Shown here in pieces: positions 24,883 through 33,238 of a DNA stretch of 47,423 nucleotides. This DNA comes from Candidatus Rokuibacteriota bacterium (GTDB lineage Bacteria > Methylomirabilota > Methylomirabilia > Rokubacteriales > CSP1-6). Location of the stretch: contig JACPCW010000090.1 in assembly GCA_016184365.1 (NCBI GenBank), positions 1 through 47,423 of the forward strand, written 5' to 3'. The position numbers and the translations under genes are program-made. The notes under the pieces are model-generated. The model had not been told where the DNA came from and ran no database searches. It saw only the letters and a program-made list of their open reading frames with translations. Position 1 is the stretch's first letter; the number at the start of each line of letters is the position of its first letter.

Positions 24883-25295
24883 CGGATCTTCTTCGCCGGC
24901 CGCGGCCGCGCGCGCCGCACCAGGATGCGCTGGATCTCGTTGAGCAGCTCCTCCGGCAGGCACGGCTTCGTCACGAACGCGTCGCACCCGGCCTGGCGCG
25001 CGCCCTCGGAAAAGCCCGCGAGCGCGTGGCCCGTGAGCGCGACGACGGGAATGTGCTTCGTGTGCCGGTCGGCCTTGAGCCGGCGCGTGGCCTCCCAGCC
25101 GTCGATGCCAGGGAGCGAGAGGTCCATGACGATCAGGTCGGGCGCCAGGGTCGTCGCCTTGTCGAGCGCTTCATGGCCGTTCGCCGCTTCCTCGACCCGC
25201 AACCCGGAAAACCGCAGGAACTCCGCGTACATCTCGCGGTTGTCCTGGAAGTCGTCGACGAGCAGCACCAGTGGGGACGTCGCCCGGTCCGTCAT
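24879..25295 (-). CDS. Single-domain response regulator (receiver only)
   Basis: A 138-residue CheY-like receiver: acidic pocket VDD (13-15), phosphoacceptor Asp58 in VMDLSLPGIDGWE, the conserved Thr in ALTGH, and Lys in VTKP. There is no DNA-binding output domain, so the signal goes to a partner by protein contact. It overlaps the histidine kinase gene (ATGA) upstream and gvpG (GTGA) downstream, and so is translated as part of the gas-vesicle operon. The kinase is the likely phosphodonor. The output might be control of vesicle assembly, buoyancy or motility; that is inference from location. Confidence 0.9.
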   Translation of the reverse strand: MTDRATSPLVLLVDDFQDNREMYAEFLRFSGLRVEEAANGHEALDKATTLAPDLIVMDLSLPGIDGWEATRRLKADRHTKHIPVVALTGHALAGFSEGARQAGCDAFVTKPCLPEELLNEIQRILVRRARPRPAKKIR

Positions 25296-27445
25296 GATCG
25301 CCTCCGCGCCCGCCGCGGAAAGAGCAACGTGAACGTCGACCCCTGCCCGAGTGCCGACGTGAGCGTCATCTGCCCTCCGAGCATCGTCGCCAGCCGGCGG
25401 CAGATGGCCAGGCCGAGTCCGGCGCCGCCGTATTGTCTCGTCGGCGAGTTGTCGGCCTGCCGGAAATCTTCGAACACGCGTTCCTGGTCCTCCGGTGAGA
25501 TGCCGATGCCGGTGTCCCGGACGGCGATCTCCACGGCATCGCCGGCGGCCACGCAGCGCGCGGACACGCAGACGGATCCGACCGGCGTGAACTTGAGCGC
25601 GTTCGTCAAGAGATTCAGCACGATCTGCTTCACCTTCTGGCGGTCGCTCCGCGCCTCGCCGACGCGAGGGTCGAGCTCGGTCGTGACGGTCAGGCCGGAG
25701 CGCGCGATGAGCGGCTCGACCTCGGCGACGACTTCCTTCACGAGCTCGGGCACGCGGAATTCGCCCGGATGCAGCGGCATCTTGCCCGCCTCGATCCGCG
25801 CGATGTCGAGGATGTCGTTGATGATCGCGAGGAGGTGGCGCGCGTTCGACTCGACGCGGTCGAGGTTCTTGCGCTGGGGCGGCAGCATCGAGCCCGACAC
25901 GCCCTGGAGCAGCATCGACGTGTAGCCGAGGATCGCGTTCAGCGGCGTGCGGAACTCGTGCGACATGTTCGCGAGGAACTGCGTCTTCAGCGCCGAGGCC
26001 TGCTCGAGCTCGATGTGCTGGCGCCGGAGGAGCTCGTTCTGCCGCACCAGCTCGGACGTCGCCTCGTGCACCCGCTGCTGGAGCTGCTCGGAGGCGCGCT
26101 TGAGCTCGGCGTAGAGGCGCGCCTTCTCCATCTCCTCGGTGCGGTCGTGGAGAATCGTCGCGATCGCGATCAGCTCGCCGCGCTCGGACACGAGCTTGCC
26201 GGACACGGCTTCCACGGGCAGCGGTGCCGCCGTGACCGGGTCGACGAGCCCGATGTCGCCGCGCCAGCGGAGCTCGTCGACCGCGAGATAGAGGTTGGCG
26301 ACGAACGACGAGAAGTGCGCGTCGTTCGCGCGCACGCGCTGGGCGACTTCGGCCTCGGCGTCGGCGGGAATGGTGAACAGCCGCTCGGCCGGCGCGTTCA
26401 TGAGGATGATGGTGCCGCCCGGATCGGCGACGAGGATCGGGTCGGCGACGGAGTCGATGATGAGGTCGAGGCGGTCACGCTCGGCGCGGACGTCGGCTTC
26501 CGCCACGCGCAGCCTGCGGTAGTTCTCCTCGATCTCTTCCGTCGCTCGCCGCAGATCGGTCACGTTCCGGAGGATCGACACGACGCCCGCGCCGGCGTCC
26601 GGGTCGCCCGCCGGCGCGCTGATCAGCTCGAACAGCATGGCCGAGCCGTCCGACGGATCGACGAGGGGCAGCTCGTGCCGCGACGGCTCGCTGCCTTCCC
26701 ACCCGCGGCGCCAGAGCGCCGAGGAGAACAGCATGTTGTTCAGCGCGACGGCGCGGCGCCGGCCTTCGCTGTCGTCGTCGCGCGATGCGAGCAGGAACTC
26801 CGCGCGCGCGTTCGCGATGACGATGCGGCCCTCGTCGTCGGTCAGCGTGATCGGGTCCGGCACGGCGTTGATGATGCTGTGCAGCAGGCCGCGGTCGCGC
26901 CGCAGCCGGCGCTCGGTGTCGACGAGCCGGCGGATCCGCGCGAGCGCGCTGAGCCGCGCGCTCAGCACGCCGGCCAGCCACCGGGTGGCGGGGCCGGCCG
27001 GCGGCGTCACCGGCGCGACGAGGAGCAGACCGACGGCGTCCGGATCCGACGGGTCCTCCGCGACGAGCGGCACCGCGAGGCAGGGGAAGCGGCCGAACGG
27101 CAGCGCGCCGCGTGCACGGTCGATGGATGCCTCCGGCGTGAGCACGCGCGCCTCGCCGGCTTCCAGCGTCTTGACGAGGGGGTGTTCGCGATCGTCGAGC
27201 GCGACGGAAAACCCGCGGACGCGCGACGCCGGCATGGCGAGACCGGCCGTCCCGGACAGTCGCGTGCCTTCCGCGTCGCTGAGGGCCACGAGCGCCTGCC
27301 GGATGTCGGCGGCGGCGCGCAGCCACTCGAGCGCGTGCTGCGCGCATTCGACGGGGTCCTGCGTACGCAGCAGATCTTCGGCGAGCGCAAGCCGTGATTC
27401 CGCCGACGGCAGCACGGGCGGCGGAAGCGGCGCGGGCTCGATCAT
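25292..27445 (-). CDS. Soluble GAF-PAS-PAS histidine kinase in gas-vesicle operon
   Basis: A 717-residue cytoplasmic kinase. It has an N-terminal GAF-like domain (about 20-180), two PAS domains (IINAVPDPITLTDDEGRIVI near 205, IIDSVADPILVADPGGTIIL near 340), a coiled coil, HisKA with phosphoacceptor His496 in NMSHEFRTPLNA, and HATPase_c with N, G1 (DTGIG) and G2 (GAGLGLAI) boxes. No membrane segment is visible, so it senses an internal cue. ATG 27445 overlaps the gvpA/J stop by 4 nt, and the stop overlaps the receiver start by 4 nt. A kinase welded this tightly into a gas-vesicle operon suggests that buoyancy is wired to an internal redox, light or metabolite signal. Confidence 0.93.
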   Translation of the reverse strand: MIEPAPLPPPVLPSAESRLALAEDLLRTQDPVECAQHALEWLRAAADIRQALVALSDAEGTRLSGTAGLAMPASRVRGFSVALDDREHPLVKTLEAGEARVLTPEASIDRARGALPFGRFPCLAVPLVAEDPSDPDAVGLLLVAPVTPPAGPATRWLAGVLSARLSALARIRRLVDTERRLRRDRGLLHSIINAVPDPITLTDDEGRIVIANARAEFLLASRDDDSEGRRRAVALNNMLFSSALWRRGWEGSEPSRHELPLVDPSDGSAMLFELISAPAGDPDAGAGVVSILRNVTDLRRATEEIEENYRRLRVAEADVRAERDRLDLIIDSVADPILVADPGGTIILMNAPAERLFTIPADAEAEVAQRVRANDAHFSSFVANLYLAVDELRWRGDIGLVDPVTAAPLPVEAVSGKLVSERGELIAIATILHDRTEEMEKARLYAELKRASEQLQQRVHEATSELVRQNELLRRQHIELEQASALKTQFLANMSHEFRTPLNAILGYTSMLLQGVSGSMLPPQRKNLDRVESNARHLLAIINDILDIARIEAGKMPLHPGEFRVPELVKEVVAEVEPLIARSGLTVTTELDPRVGEARSDRQKVKQIVLNLLTNALKFTPVGSVCVSARCVAAGDAVEIAVRDTGIGISPEDQERVFEDFRQADNSPTRQYGGAGLGLAICRRLATMLGGQMTLTSALGQGSTFTLLFPRRARRRS

Positions 27446-27738
27446 GGCAGGAGGAGGTTGTCCCGCTTGCGCTTTGCGCGCCGGGCGGGCCGCGGCGGCA
27501 GGGCGGGCGCGGCGGCGTCGCCCCTGAAGTAGTTTTCGGTCCGCCACCAGTCCAGGCCGATCTCCTGCGCCTTGTCGATGGAGCACACGATCAGGCGGAT
27601 CCGGATCGTGAGCAGCTCGACCTCGGCCAGCGACACGCGGATGTCGCCCGCGACCACGAGGCCCTTGTCGAGGATCCGGTCGAGGACGTCGACGAGACCG
27701 CTCGAGCGCTGCGGGACGAGATGGGCTTCAGGCCTCAT
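27442..27738 (-). CDS. gvpA: Gas vesicle structural protein GvpA/GvpJ
   Basis: A 98-residue GvpA-superfamily protein with the classic core GLVDVLDRILDKGLVVAGDI and RVSLAEVELLTIRIRLIVCS, then IDKAQEIGLDWW. The D-R-I-L-D-K-G-V-V signature matches shell GvpA and GvpJ. The C-terminal 30 residues are a basic tail absent from typical 70-residue GvpA, which leans towards GvpJ. As first gene of the operon and the better of the two candidates it may be the shell protein; no other GvpA is in the window. ATG 27738 is chosen because the domain begins shortly after it. Confidence 0.88.
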   Translation of the reverse strand: MRPEAHLVPQRSSGLVDVLDRILDKGLVVAGDIRVSLAEVELLTIRIRLIVCSIDKAQEIGLDWWRTENYFRGDAAAPALPPRPARRAKRKRDNLLLP

Positions 27739-27789
27739 GGATGTGGAACTGTGCCGCCTTTTGCTTCGGTTACCCGGGGTTGCCGTTCG

Positions 27790-27795
27790 AGTATA
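27790..27795 (-). promoter_or_regulatory. Candidate -10 box TATACT for the gas-vesicle operon
   Basis: TATACT on the minus strand, about 50 nt before the gvpA/J start, in a short AT-richer stretch between divergent genes. It overlaps the region used by the divergent hyuA promoter. No clear -35 hexamer is visible at 17 nt. Confidence 0.4.
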
Positions 27796-27805
27796 CGCAC
27801 GGGTT

Positions 27806-27834
27806 TTGCCGGACCCCAAACGAACGCGTAGGAT
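27806..27834 (+). promoter_or_regulatory. Promoter of hyuA: TTGCCG-N17-TAGGAT
   Basis: -35 TTGCCG (27806-27811), 17-nt spacer, -10 TAGGAT (27829-27834). Only 9 nt separate the -10 box from GTG 27844, so the transcript should be leaderless or nearly so. No ribosome-binding site is present. Confidence 0.55.
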
Positions 27835-27843
27835 GCGCCCGTC

Positions 27844-29925
27844 GTGCCCTGGCGCCTCGGCTTCGACATCGGCGGAACGTTCACGGACCTCGCCATCGAG
27901 GATTCACGGGGCCGCGTCCTGGTCGGCAAGCAGCTCACCACGCCGCGCGATCCGGCCGTCGCCGTCTTCGCCGGGCTCGCCGAGCTCCTCGAGCGCGCCG
28001 GGACGACCGCCGCCGATCTCGCCCAGGCGGTGCACGGCACGACCCTCGGGGCGAACCTGGTCATCGAGCGGAAGGGCGCCCGGACGTTCCTCCTGACGAC
28101 CGCCGGCTTCCGCGACGTGCTCGAGATCCAGCGCCAGCTCCGCTACAACATCAACGACCTGTTCGTCGACAAGCACCCGCCGCTGATTCCGCGCAATCAG
28201 ATCCTCGAGGTCGCCGAGCGCGTGCGCGCGGACGGGACGGTTCACCGTGCGCTCGACGAGGACGGCGCCCGGGCCGCGCTCGCCGCGGCGCGGGAGAACG
28301 GCGTGGAATCGCTCGCCATCGCGCTGCTGCACGCGTACGCCAACCCCGCGCACGAGGAGCGGCTGGCGGCGCTCGCCGCCGAGCTCCTGCCCGGCGTGCC
28401 GGTGACGCGCTCGTCGGCCATCGCACCGCAGTACCGCGAGTACGAGCGCACGAACACGGCGGTCGTGAACGCGTACGTCGCGCCGGCGTTCCGCGCGTAC
28501 CTCGCCGCGCTGGCGGACGGCCTGGCCGCGCGCGGCTTCCGGCGCGCGCTCTACCTGATGCAGAACACCGGCGGCATCGCGAGCGTGGCGACGGCCGCGC
28601 GCGTTCCGGTGCGCTCGCTCGACTCCGGTCCCGCGGCGGGCACGATCCTGGCGGCGCACATCGGCGCGCTCACCAGCCATCCCGACCTCGTCGCGTTCGA
28701 CATGGGCGGGACCACGGCGAAAGCCTCGCTCGTCGAGCAGGGCCGTCCGCTGACGACCGATCGGCTCGAGGTCGACATGATCGCGATGCGACCGGGAAGC
28801 GGTCTGCCGATCAACGTGCCGAGCGTCGACCTCGTCGAGATCGGCGCCGGCGGCGGCAGCATCGCGCGCGTGGAGCGCGGCATCCTCGGGGTCGGGCCTG
28901 CGAGCGCCGGCGCCGATCCCGGCCCCGCGTGTTACGGGCTCGGCGGCACGGAGCCGACGGTGACGGACGCGAACGTCGTGCTCGGCTATCTCGATCCCGC
29001 CTACTTTCTCGGCGGCGCGCGCGTGCTCGACGTCGACGCCGCGGCGACGGCGATCGAGCGCGCGGTCGCCAAGCCACTCGGCCTGACGATCGTGGAGGCG
29101 GCGTGGGGCATCCATCGGCTCGTGACGGTCGGCATGGAAGGCGCGATCCGTGTCGTCTCGATCGGTCGCGGCAAGGACCCGCGCGATCTCGCCTGCGTGA
29201 CGTTTGGCGGCGCGGGGCCGATCCACGGCGCGCGGCTCGGCCGAAGTCTCGGGCTGCGCCGTCTCATCGCGCCGTTCGCGGCCGGCGTCGGCTCGGCGAT
29301 CGGGCTTCTGCTCGCGGACGCGCGGTTCGATCTCGCACGCACGCTCGTCGTGCCGCTCGATGGCGCGCCGTGGGACCGGATCAATCGCGTGCTCGACGAG
29401 CTCGAAGCGGAGGGCGCGGCCGCGCTCCGTGAGACGGGTCTCGAGGGAACGTGGCACCTGACGCGCTCGGTCGAAGTGCGATACGCCGGCCAGGGGCATG
29501 ACCTCGCCGTGCCGCTCACGGCGGGCCGGCTCGACGCGGCGTCGCTCGACGCGATCCGGCGCGCGCACGCGTCCGTGTACGCCGCGCACTATGGCTATGC
29601 GGAGCCGATCGGCGCACCGCTCGAAGCGACGAACTGGAAGGTCGAGATGCTCTGCGTGACGCCGAAACCGGACCTGACGCGCGCCGGCGGGTCCACGCGT
29701 GCCGCGGATGCGCGCAAGCGCGACCGGCGCGTGTACGTCGCCGAGGCCGGCGGATTCGTCGATTGCGCGGTGTACGACCGATACGCGCTCGGCGCGGGCG
29801 CCGAGCTCGCGGGCCCCGCGATCGTCGAGGAGCGCGAAACGACGGTGATGCTGCTGCCGGGCGACCACGGACAGGTCGACCGGTACGGCAATCTCGTGAT
29901 CGATCTGGGGACGGAGACGGCATGA
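27844..29925 (+). CDS. hyuA: Hydantoinase/oxoprolinase family protein, subunit A
   Basis: A 693-residue HyuA-type protein. It has an actin/HSP70-fold phosphate loop GFDIGGTFTDLAIE near the N-terminus, AVHGTTLGANLVIERKGA, and a second nucleotide-binding segment FDMGGTTAKASLV near residue 288. The family covers ATP-dependent N-methylhydantoinase, 5-oxoprolinase and the beta subunit of acetone carboxylase; these cannot be told apart by eye, and no gamma-type acetone carboxylase subunit is encoded next door. GTG 27844 is chosen because it fits the family N-terminus and lies 9 nt after a -10 box. The stop overlaps hyuB by 4 nt. Confidence 0.92.
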   Translation: MPWRLGFDIGGTFTDLAIEDSRGRVLVGKQLTTPRDPAVAVFAGLAELLERAGTTAADLAQAVHGTTLGANLVIERKGARTFLLTTAGFRDVLEIQRQLRYNINDLFVDKHPPLIPRNQILEVAERVRADGTVHRALDEDGARAALAAARENGVESLAIALLHAYANPAHEERLAALAAELLPGVPVTRSSAIAPQYREYERTNTAVVNAYVAPAFRAYLAALADGLAARGFRRALYLMQNTGGIASVATAARVPVRSLDSGPAAGTILAAHIGALTSHPDLVAFDMGGTTAKASLVEQGRPLTTDRLEVDMIAMRPGSGLPINVPSVDLVEIGAGGGSIARVERGILGVGPASAGADPGPACYGLGGTEPTVTDANVVLGYLDPAYFLGGARVLDVDAAATAIERAVAKPLGLTIVEAAWGIHRLVTVGMEGAIRVVSIGRGKDPRDLACVTFGGAGPIHGARLGRSLGLRRLIAPFAAGVGSAIGLLLADARFDLARTLVVPLDGAPWDRINRVLDELEAEGAAALRETGLEGTWHLTRSVEVRYAGQGHDLAVPLTAGRLDAASLDAIRRAHASVYAAHYGYAEPIGAPLEATNWKVEMLCVTPKPDLTRAGGSTRAADARKRDRRVYVAEAGGFVDCAVYDRYALGAGAELAGPAIVEERETTVMLLPGDHGQVDRYGNLVIDLGTETA

Positions 29926-31784
29926 GCCAAAGCGAGTTCGAGGAGCGCCACGGGTTCCCCGGGGCGGTCCGGGCGCGGGGGGGTGTGGGGGGCCGTGTCG
30001 GCGCCCCCCACACGGTGGATGCCATCACCAGGGGCGTCGTCTGGGCCGCGATGCACTCGATCGCGGAGGAAGCGGGCACCGCGCTGCGCAAGACGGCGTA
30101 TTCGCAGGCAGTGCGCGAAGGCCGCGACTTTTCCGTCGCGCTCTTCGACCGCGACGGTCGCATGATCGCGCAGGGCGACTTCAGCCCGGGCCACCTCGGC
30201 TCGATGCCGTCGCTGGTCGGCCACGTGCTCGCGGAGTATCCGCCCGAGACGCTCGCGCCCGGCGACGCGATCGTGCTGAACGATCTGTACATGGGCTCCG
30301 GGCATCTGCCGGACTTCTTCATGACGACGCCGGTGTTTCACCGCGACGCGCTCGTCGGATTCGCGGTGAACTGCGCGCACCAGGTCGACGTCGGCGGCGC
30401 GGTCGCGGGCTCGCAGGCCGTCGAGGGCGTCACGGAGTTCTACCAGGAAGGTCTGCGCGTGCTGCCGGTGAAGCTCTGGCGCGCCGGTGAGCCGAACCGC
30501 GAGGTGCTGCGTCTCATCAACGGCAACGTGCGCCTGCCGGACATCGTCGAAGGCGATCTCAAGGCGATGCGGAACTCCGGCCGTGTCGCGGAGCGCCGGC
30601 TCATGGCGCTCTTCGAGCGATACGGCGCGGACACCGTGGGGGCGGCGTGGAACGAGATCCTCGCGCACTCCGAGCGCGAGATGCGCGCCGCCATCCGGAC
30701 GGTGCCGGCGGGGCGCTACGAGGCGGAAGACTTCTACGACGACTACGGCCGCGACACCGAGCCGCTGCGCGTGTTCGTGACCGTCGTCGTCGACGGCGAC
30801 GAGATCACCGTCGACTTCACGGGGTCGAGCGGCCAGACGGCGTCCGGGATCAACAGCCCGTTCAACTACACGCTGGCGTACACGTGGCACACGGTGAAGT
30901 CGGCGCTCGTGCAGTCGACGATTCCGCAGAACGCGGGGACGATGCGTCCGATCCGCGCGGTCGCGCCGGAAGGCTCCCTCTTCAATCCGCGGCCGCCCGC
31001 CGCGGCGGGCGCGCGCGCGGTGATGCAGCAGCGGATCGTGGACGTGATTCTGCAGGCGCTCGCGCGCGCCGTGCCGGACCGCGTCATCGCCGCGTCGTCG
31101 CACTGGGCGAATCCGATCATCGAGGGCGTCGATCCCGCGCGCCGTCGGCGCTTCGTGTTCTACGACATCGTCGTGGGCGGGATGGGCGCCCGGCCGCACG
31201 CCGACGGCGCCGAGGCCGTCTGCGGCTCCTTCAACCTCGAGAACATTCCGGTCGAGGTCAACGAATCGAACTACCCGGTGCTCGTCGAGCGCGTCGAGCT
31301 GATCGCGGATTCGTCGGGCGCCGGCCGCTACCGCGGCAGCTGCGGACTGCGGAAGGACATCCGCTTCCTCGGCGAGCGCGGCAGCATCTCGAACCTCTCG
31401 GACCGTCATCGGTTCGTGCCGCCCGGTTTGTGTGGTGGCCTGCCGGGTGCGCTCGGCGAGACGGTGGTGAATCCGGGCACGCCGGAGGAGCGTCGACTGC
31501 ATCCGAAGGCGATCTATCCGCTCGCGCACGGCGATCTCGTCTCGATCCGGACGTCCGGATCCGGCGGGTACGGCGATCCGCTGGCGCGTGATCCGATGGA
31601 CGTCGCACGGGATGTCTCGCTCGGCTACGTGACGCCGGCGCGTGCGTGCGAATGGTATGGCGTCGTCGTCGACGCGACCGGGTCGGTCGATGCCGCAGGG
31701 ACGGACGCGTTGCGGCGTGCGCGGCACGTGGCCGCGCCGGACGGCGCGAGCGAGCCGGCGCGGCTCGGGGAGGACACACGATGA
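29922..31784 (+). CDS. hyuB: Hydantoinase/oxoprolinase family protein, subunit B
   Basis: A 620-residue HyuB-type protein, partner of HyuA in ATP-dependent ring opening or carboxylation. Family segments include EAGTALRKTAYSQAVREGRD, FDRDGRMIAQGDF, HLGSMPSLVGHVL and, near the end, SGSGGYGDPLARDP. The first 35 residues, before VDAITRGVVW, are foreign to the family: they are encoded by copy (e) of the double-hairpin element and read GFPGAVRARGGVGGRVGAP. ATG 29922 overlaps the hyuA stop by 4 nt. The stop overlaps the LLM gene by 4 nt. Confidence 0.92.
   Translation: MSQSEFEERHGFPGAVRARGGVGGRVGAPHTVDAITRGVVWAAMHSIAEEAGTALRKTAYSQAVREGRDFSVALFDRDGRMIAQGDFSPGHLGSMPSLVGHVLAEYPPETLAPGDAIVLNDLYMGSGHLPDFFMTTPVFHRDALVGFAVNCAHQVDVGGAVAGSQAVEGVTEFYQEGLRVLPVKLWRAGEPNREVLRLINGNVRLPDIVEGDLKAMRNSGRVAERRLMALFERYGADTVGAAWNEILAHSEREMRAAIRTVPAGRYEAEDFYDDYGRDTEPLRVFVTVVVDGDEITVDFTGSSGQTASGINSPFNYTLAYTWHTVKSALVQSTIPQNAGTMRPIRAVAPEGSLFNPRPPAAAGARAVMQQRIVDVILQALARAVPDRVIAASSHWANPIIEGVDPARRRRFVFYDIVVGGMGARPHADGAEAVCGSFNLENIPVEVNESNYPVLVERVELIADSSGAGRYRGSCGLRKDIRFLGERGSISNLSDRHRFVPPGLCGGLPGALGETVVNPGTPEERRLHPKAIYPLAHGDLVSIRTSGSGGYGDPLARDPMDVARDVSLGYVTPARACEWYGVVVDATGSVDAAGTDALRRARHVAAPDGASEPARLGEDTR
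29945..30012 (+). repeat. Copy (e) of the double-hairpin element inside hyuB
   Basis: Hairpin 1 is CGGG, triloop TTC, CCCG (29951-29961) inside a GCGCCA context. Hairpin 2 has a perfect 10-bp stem, TGTGGGGGGC (29984-29993) with GCCCCCCACA (30003-30012). Relative to other copies both stem sides changed together. It is read in frame as part of the HyuB N-terminus. Confidence 0.85.
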
Positions 31785-32758
31785 AAGTCGGACTGATCGT
31801 GGCGGGGCAATACCTGCACGACGCGCCGGCCGAGGTCCGAGGGCGGGAGATGGTCGAGCAGGTGCGGCTCGCGCGCGACCTCGGCTTCGACTCCGTCTGG
31901 GTGACACATCACTACCTCATCGAGTTCCAGACGTTCCAGCCGATCCCGCTGCTCGCGCGGTTCGCCGCGGAAGCGGGCGACATGGAGCTCGGAACGGCGA
32001 TCTACGTGCTGCCGCTGCAGCATCCCGTCGAGGTGGCGGAGAACTTCGCGACGCTCGACGCGCTCACCGGCGGGCGCCTGATCTTCGGCGTCGCCCAGGG
32101 TTACCGCGACGTCGAGTTCCAGTCGCTCGGCGTTCCGCGCAAGGAACGGGCGCCGCGGTTCGAGGAAGGGCTCGAGCTGATCACGCGGCTCTGGACCGGC
32201 GACGAGGTGACGTTCGCGGGCCAGTTCTATCAGGTCGATCGCGTCAGGATTTCGATGCCGCCGGTGCGCAAGCCACGCCCGCCGATCTGGATCGGCGCGA
32301 CGGAGGACGCCGCGATCGTCCGCGCCGCCCGGCTCGGCGATGCATGGATGGTGGGGCCGCGCGTCACGCTCCCCGCGCTGCGGAAGCAGCTCGGCGTGTA
32401 CCGCGAGGCGCTCCGCCGCGAGGGACGTTCGGTCGAACGCGAGTACCCGATGTTCCGCGAGGTCGTGCTCGCGCCGACGACGGCCGAGGCGCAGGCGGCC
32501 GCCACGCGAAACCTCCGGACCAAATACGAGGCGTACGCGCGCTGGCGCTACTCCGACCTGACGTTCGACGACCTCGTGCGCGACGCGTTCATCGTCGGCG
32601 ACGCCGAGACGTGCGTGCGCACGCTCACGCGTTATCGCGACGACGCGGGCATGACGCATCTGCTCGCGCGGGTGCAGACGCCGGGCGTGTCACAGGCCGA
32701 TGCGCTCCGCGGCATCCGCGCGCTCGGCGAGCGGGGGATCCCGGCGCTGCGTCGGTGA
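31781..32758 (+). CDS. LLM class flavin-dependent (luciferase-like) oxidoreductase
   Basis: A 325-residue bacterial-luciferase-family TIM-barrel protein. It has N-terminal LARDLGFDSVWVTHHYLI, the substrate/flavin segment MELGTAIYVLPLQHPVEVAE, ATLDALTGGRLIFGVAQGYR, and PPIWIGATEDAAIVRAARLG. It should use reduced FMN or F420 to oxygenate or reduce a small organic substrate. Coupling to hyuB (4-nt overlap) suggests one catabolic pathway for an N-containing ring or amide compound, where the LLM enzyme might make the substrate of the HyuAB amidohydrolase. The substrate is not predictable from sequence. Confidence 0.92.
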   Translation: MKVGLIVAGQYLHDAPAEVRGREMVEQVRLARDLGFDSVWVTHHYLIEFQTFQPIPLLARFAAEAGDMELGTAIYVLPLQHPVEVAENFATLDALTGGRLIFGVAQGYRDVEFQSLGVPRKERAPRFEEGLELITRLWTGDEVTFAGQFYQVDRVRISMPPVRKPRPPIWIGATEDAAIVRAARLGDAWMVGPRVTLPALRKQLGVYREALRREGRSVEREYPMFREVVLAPTTAEAQAAATRNLRTKYEAYARWRYSDLTFDDLVRDAFIVGDAETCVRTLTRYRDDAGMTHLLARVQTPGVSQADALRGIRALGERGIPALRR

Positions 32759-32761
32759 CCC

Positions 32762-33229
32762 ATGAACGAGGTGCTCGCCGGCGTCATCTCGGACACGCAC
32801 GCGCTGATTCGGCCCGAGGCGATCAGCGTCCTGCGGGGATGCGATCTCATCATCCACGCCGGAGACATCGGCAGCCCCGACGTGATCGCGCGGCTGTGTG
32901 ACGTGGCCCCGACGTTCGTGGTCCGGGGCAACAACGACACGGGGCCGTGGGCCGCCGGTCTTCCCGTCACCCAGACCGTCGAGGTGGGCAGCCTGAGATT
33001 CTACGTGCTGCACGAGCTGCGAGCGCTGGGCCTCGACCCGGCCGCCGGCGGTTTCGCCGCGGTGGTGTGCGGGCACTCGCATCAGCCTGTCGTCCGGTTT
33101 CGCGAGGGCGTGCTCTACCTCAATCCGGGGAGTGCCGGTCCGCGGCGGTTCAAGCTCCCCGTGACCGTCGCCCGGGTTCATGTGTCAGGGCACGACCTGC
33201 AGCCGGAGATCGTCGAGCTCCAGGTGTGA
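32762..33229 (+). CDS. YfcE-like metallophosphoesterase
   Basis: A 155-residue calcineurin-like phosphodiesterase with all metal motifs: SDTHALIRP (D-x-H), IHAGDIG (GD), VRGNND (GNxD, the His of the usual GNHD replaced by Asp as in YfcE), and GHSHQP (GHxH). Enzymes of this small group hydrolyse phosphodiesters in vitro; the physiological substrate is usually unknown. It starts 3 nt after the LLM gene and is the last gene of that operon. Confidence 0.92.
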   Translation: MNEVLAGVISDTHALIRPEAISVLRGCDLIIHAGDIGSPDVIARLCDVAPTFVVRGNNDTGPWAAGLPVTQTVEVGSLRFYVLHELRALGLDPAAGGFAAVVCGHSHQPVVRFREGVLYLNPGSAGPRRFKLPVTVARVHVSGHDLQPEIVELQV

Positions 33230-33238
33230 AGTCGTCGC

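Noticed and set aside
25769-27397. Long plus-strand open frame opposite the histidine kinase
   Set aside because: Shadow of the kinase gene; no protein-like segments and no ribosome-binding site.
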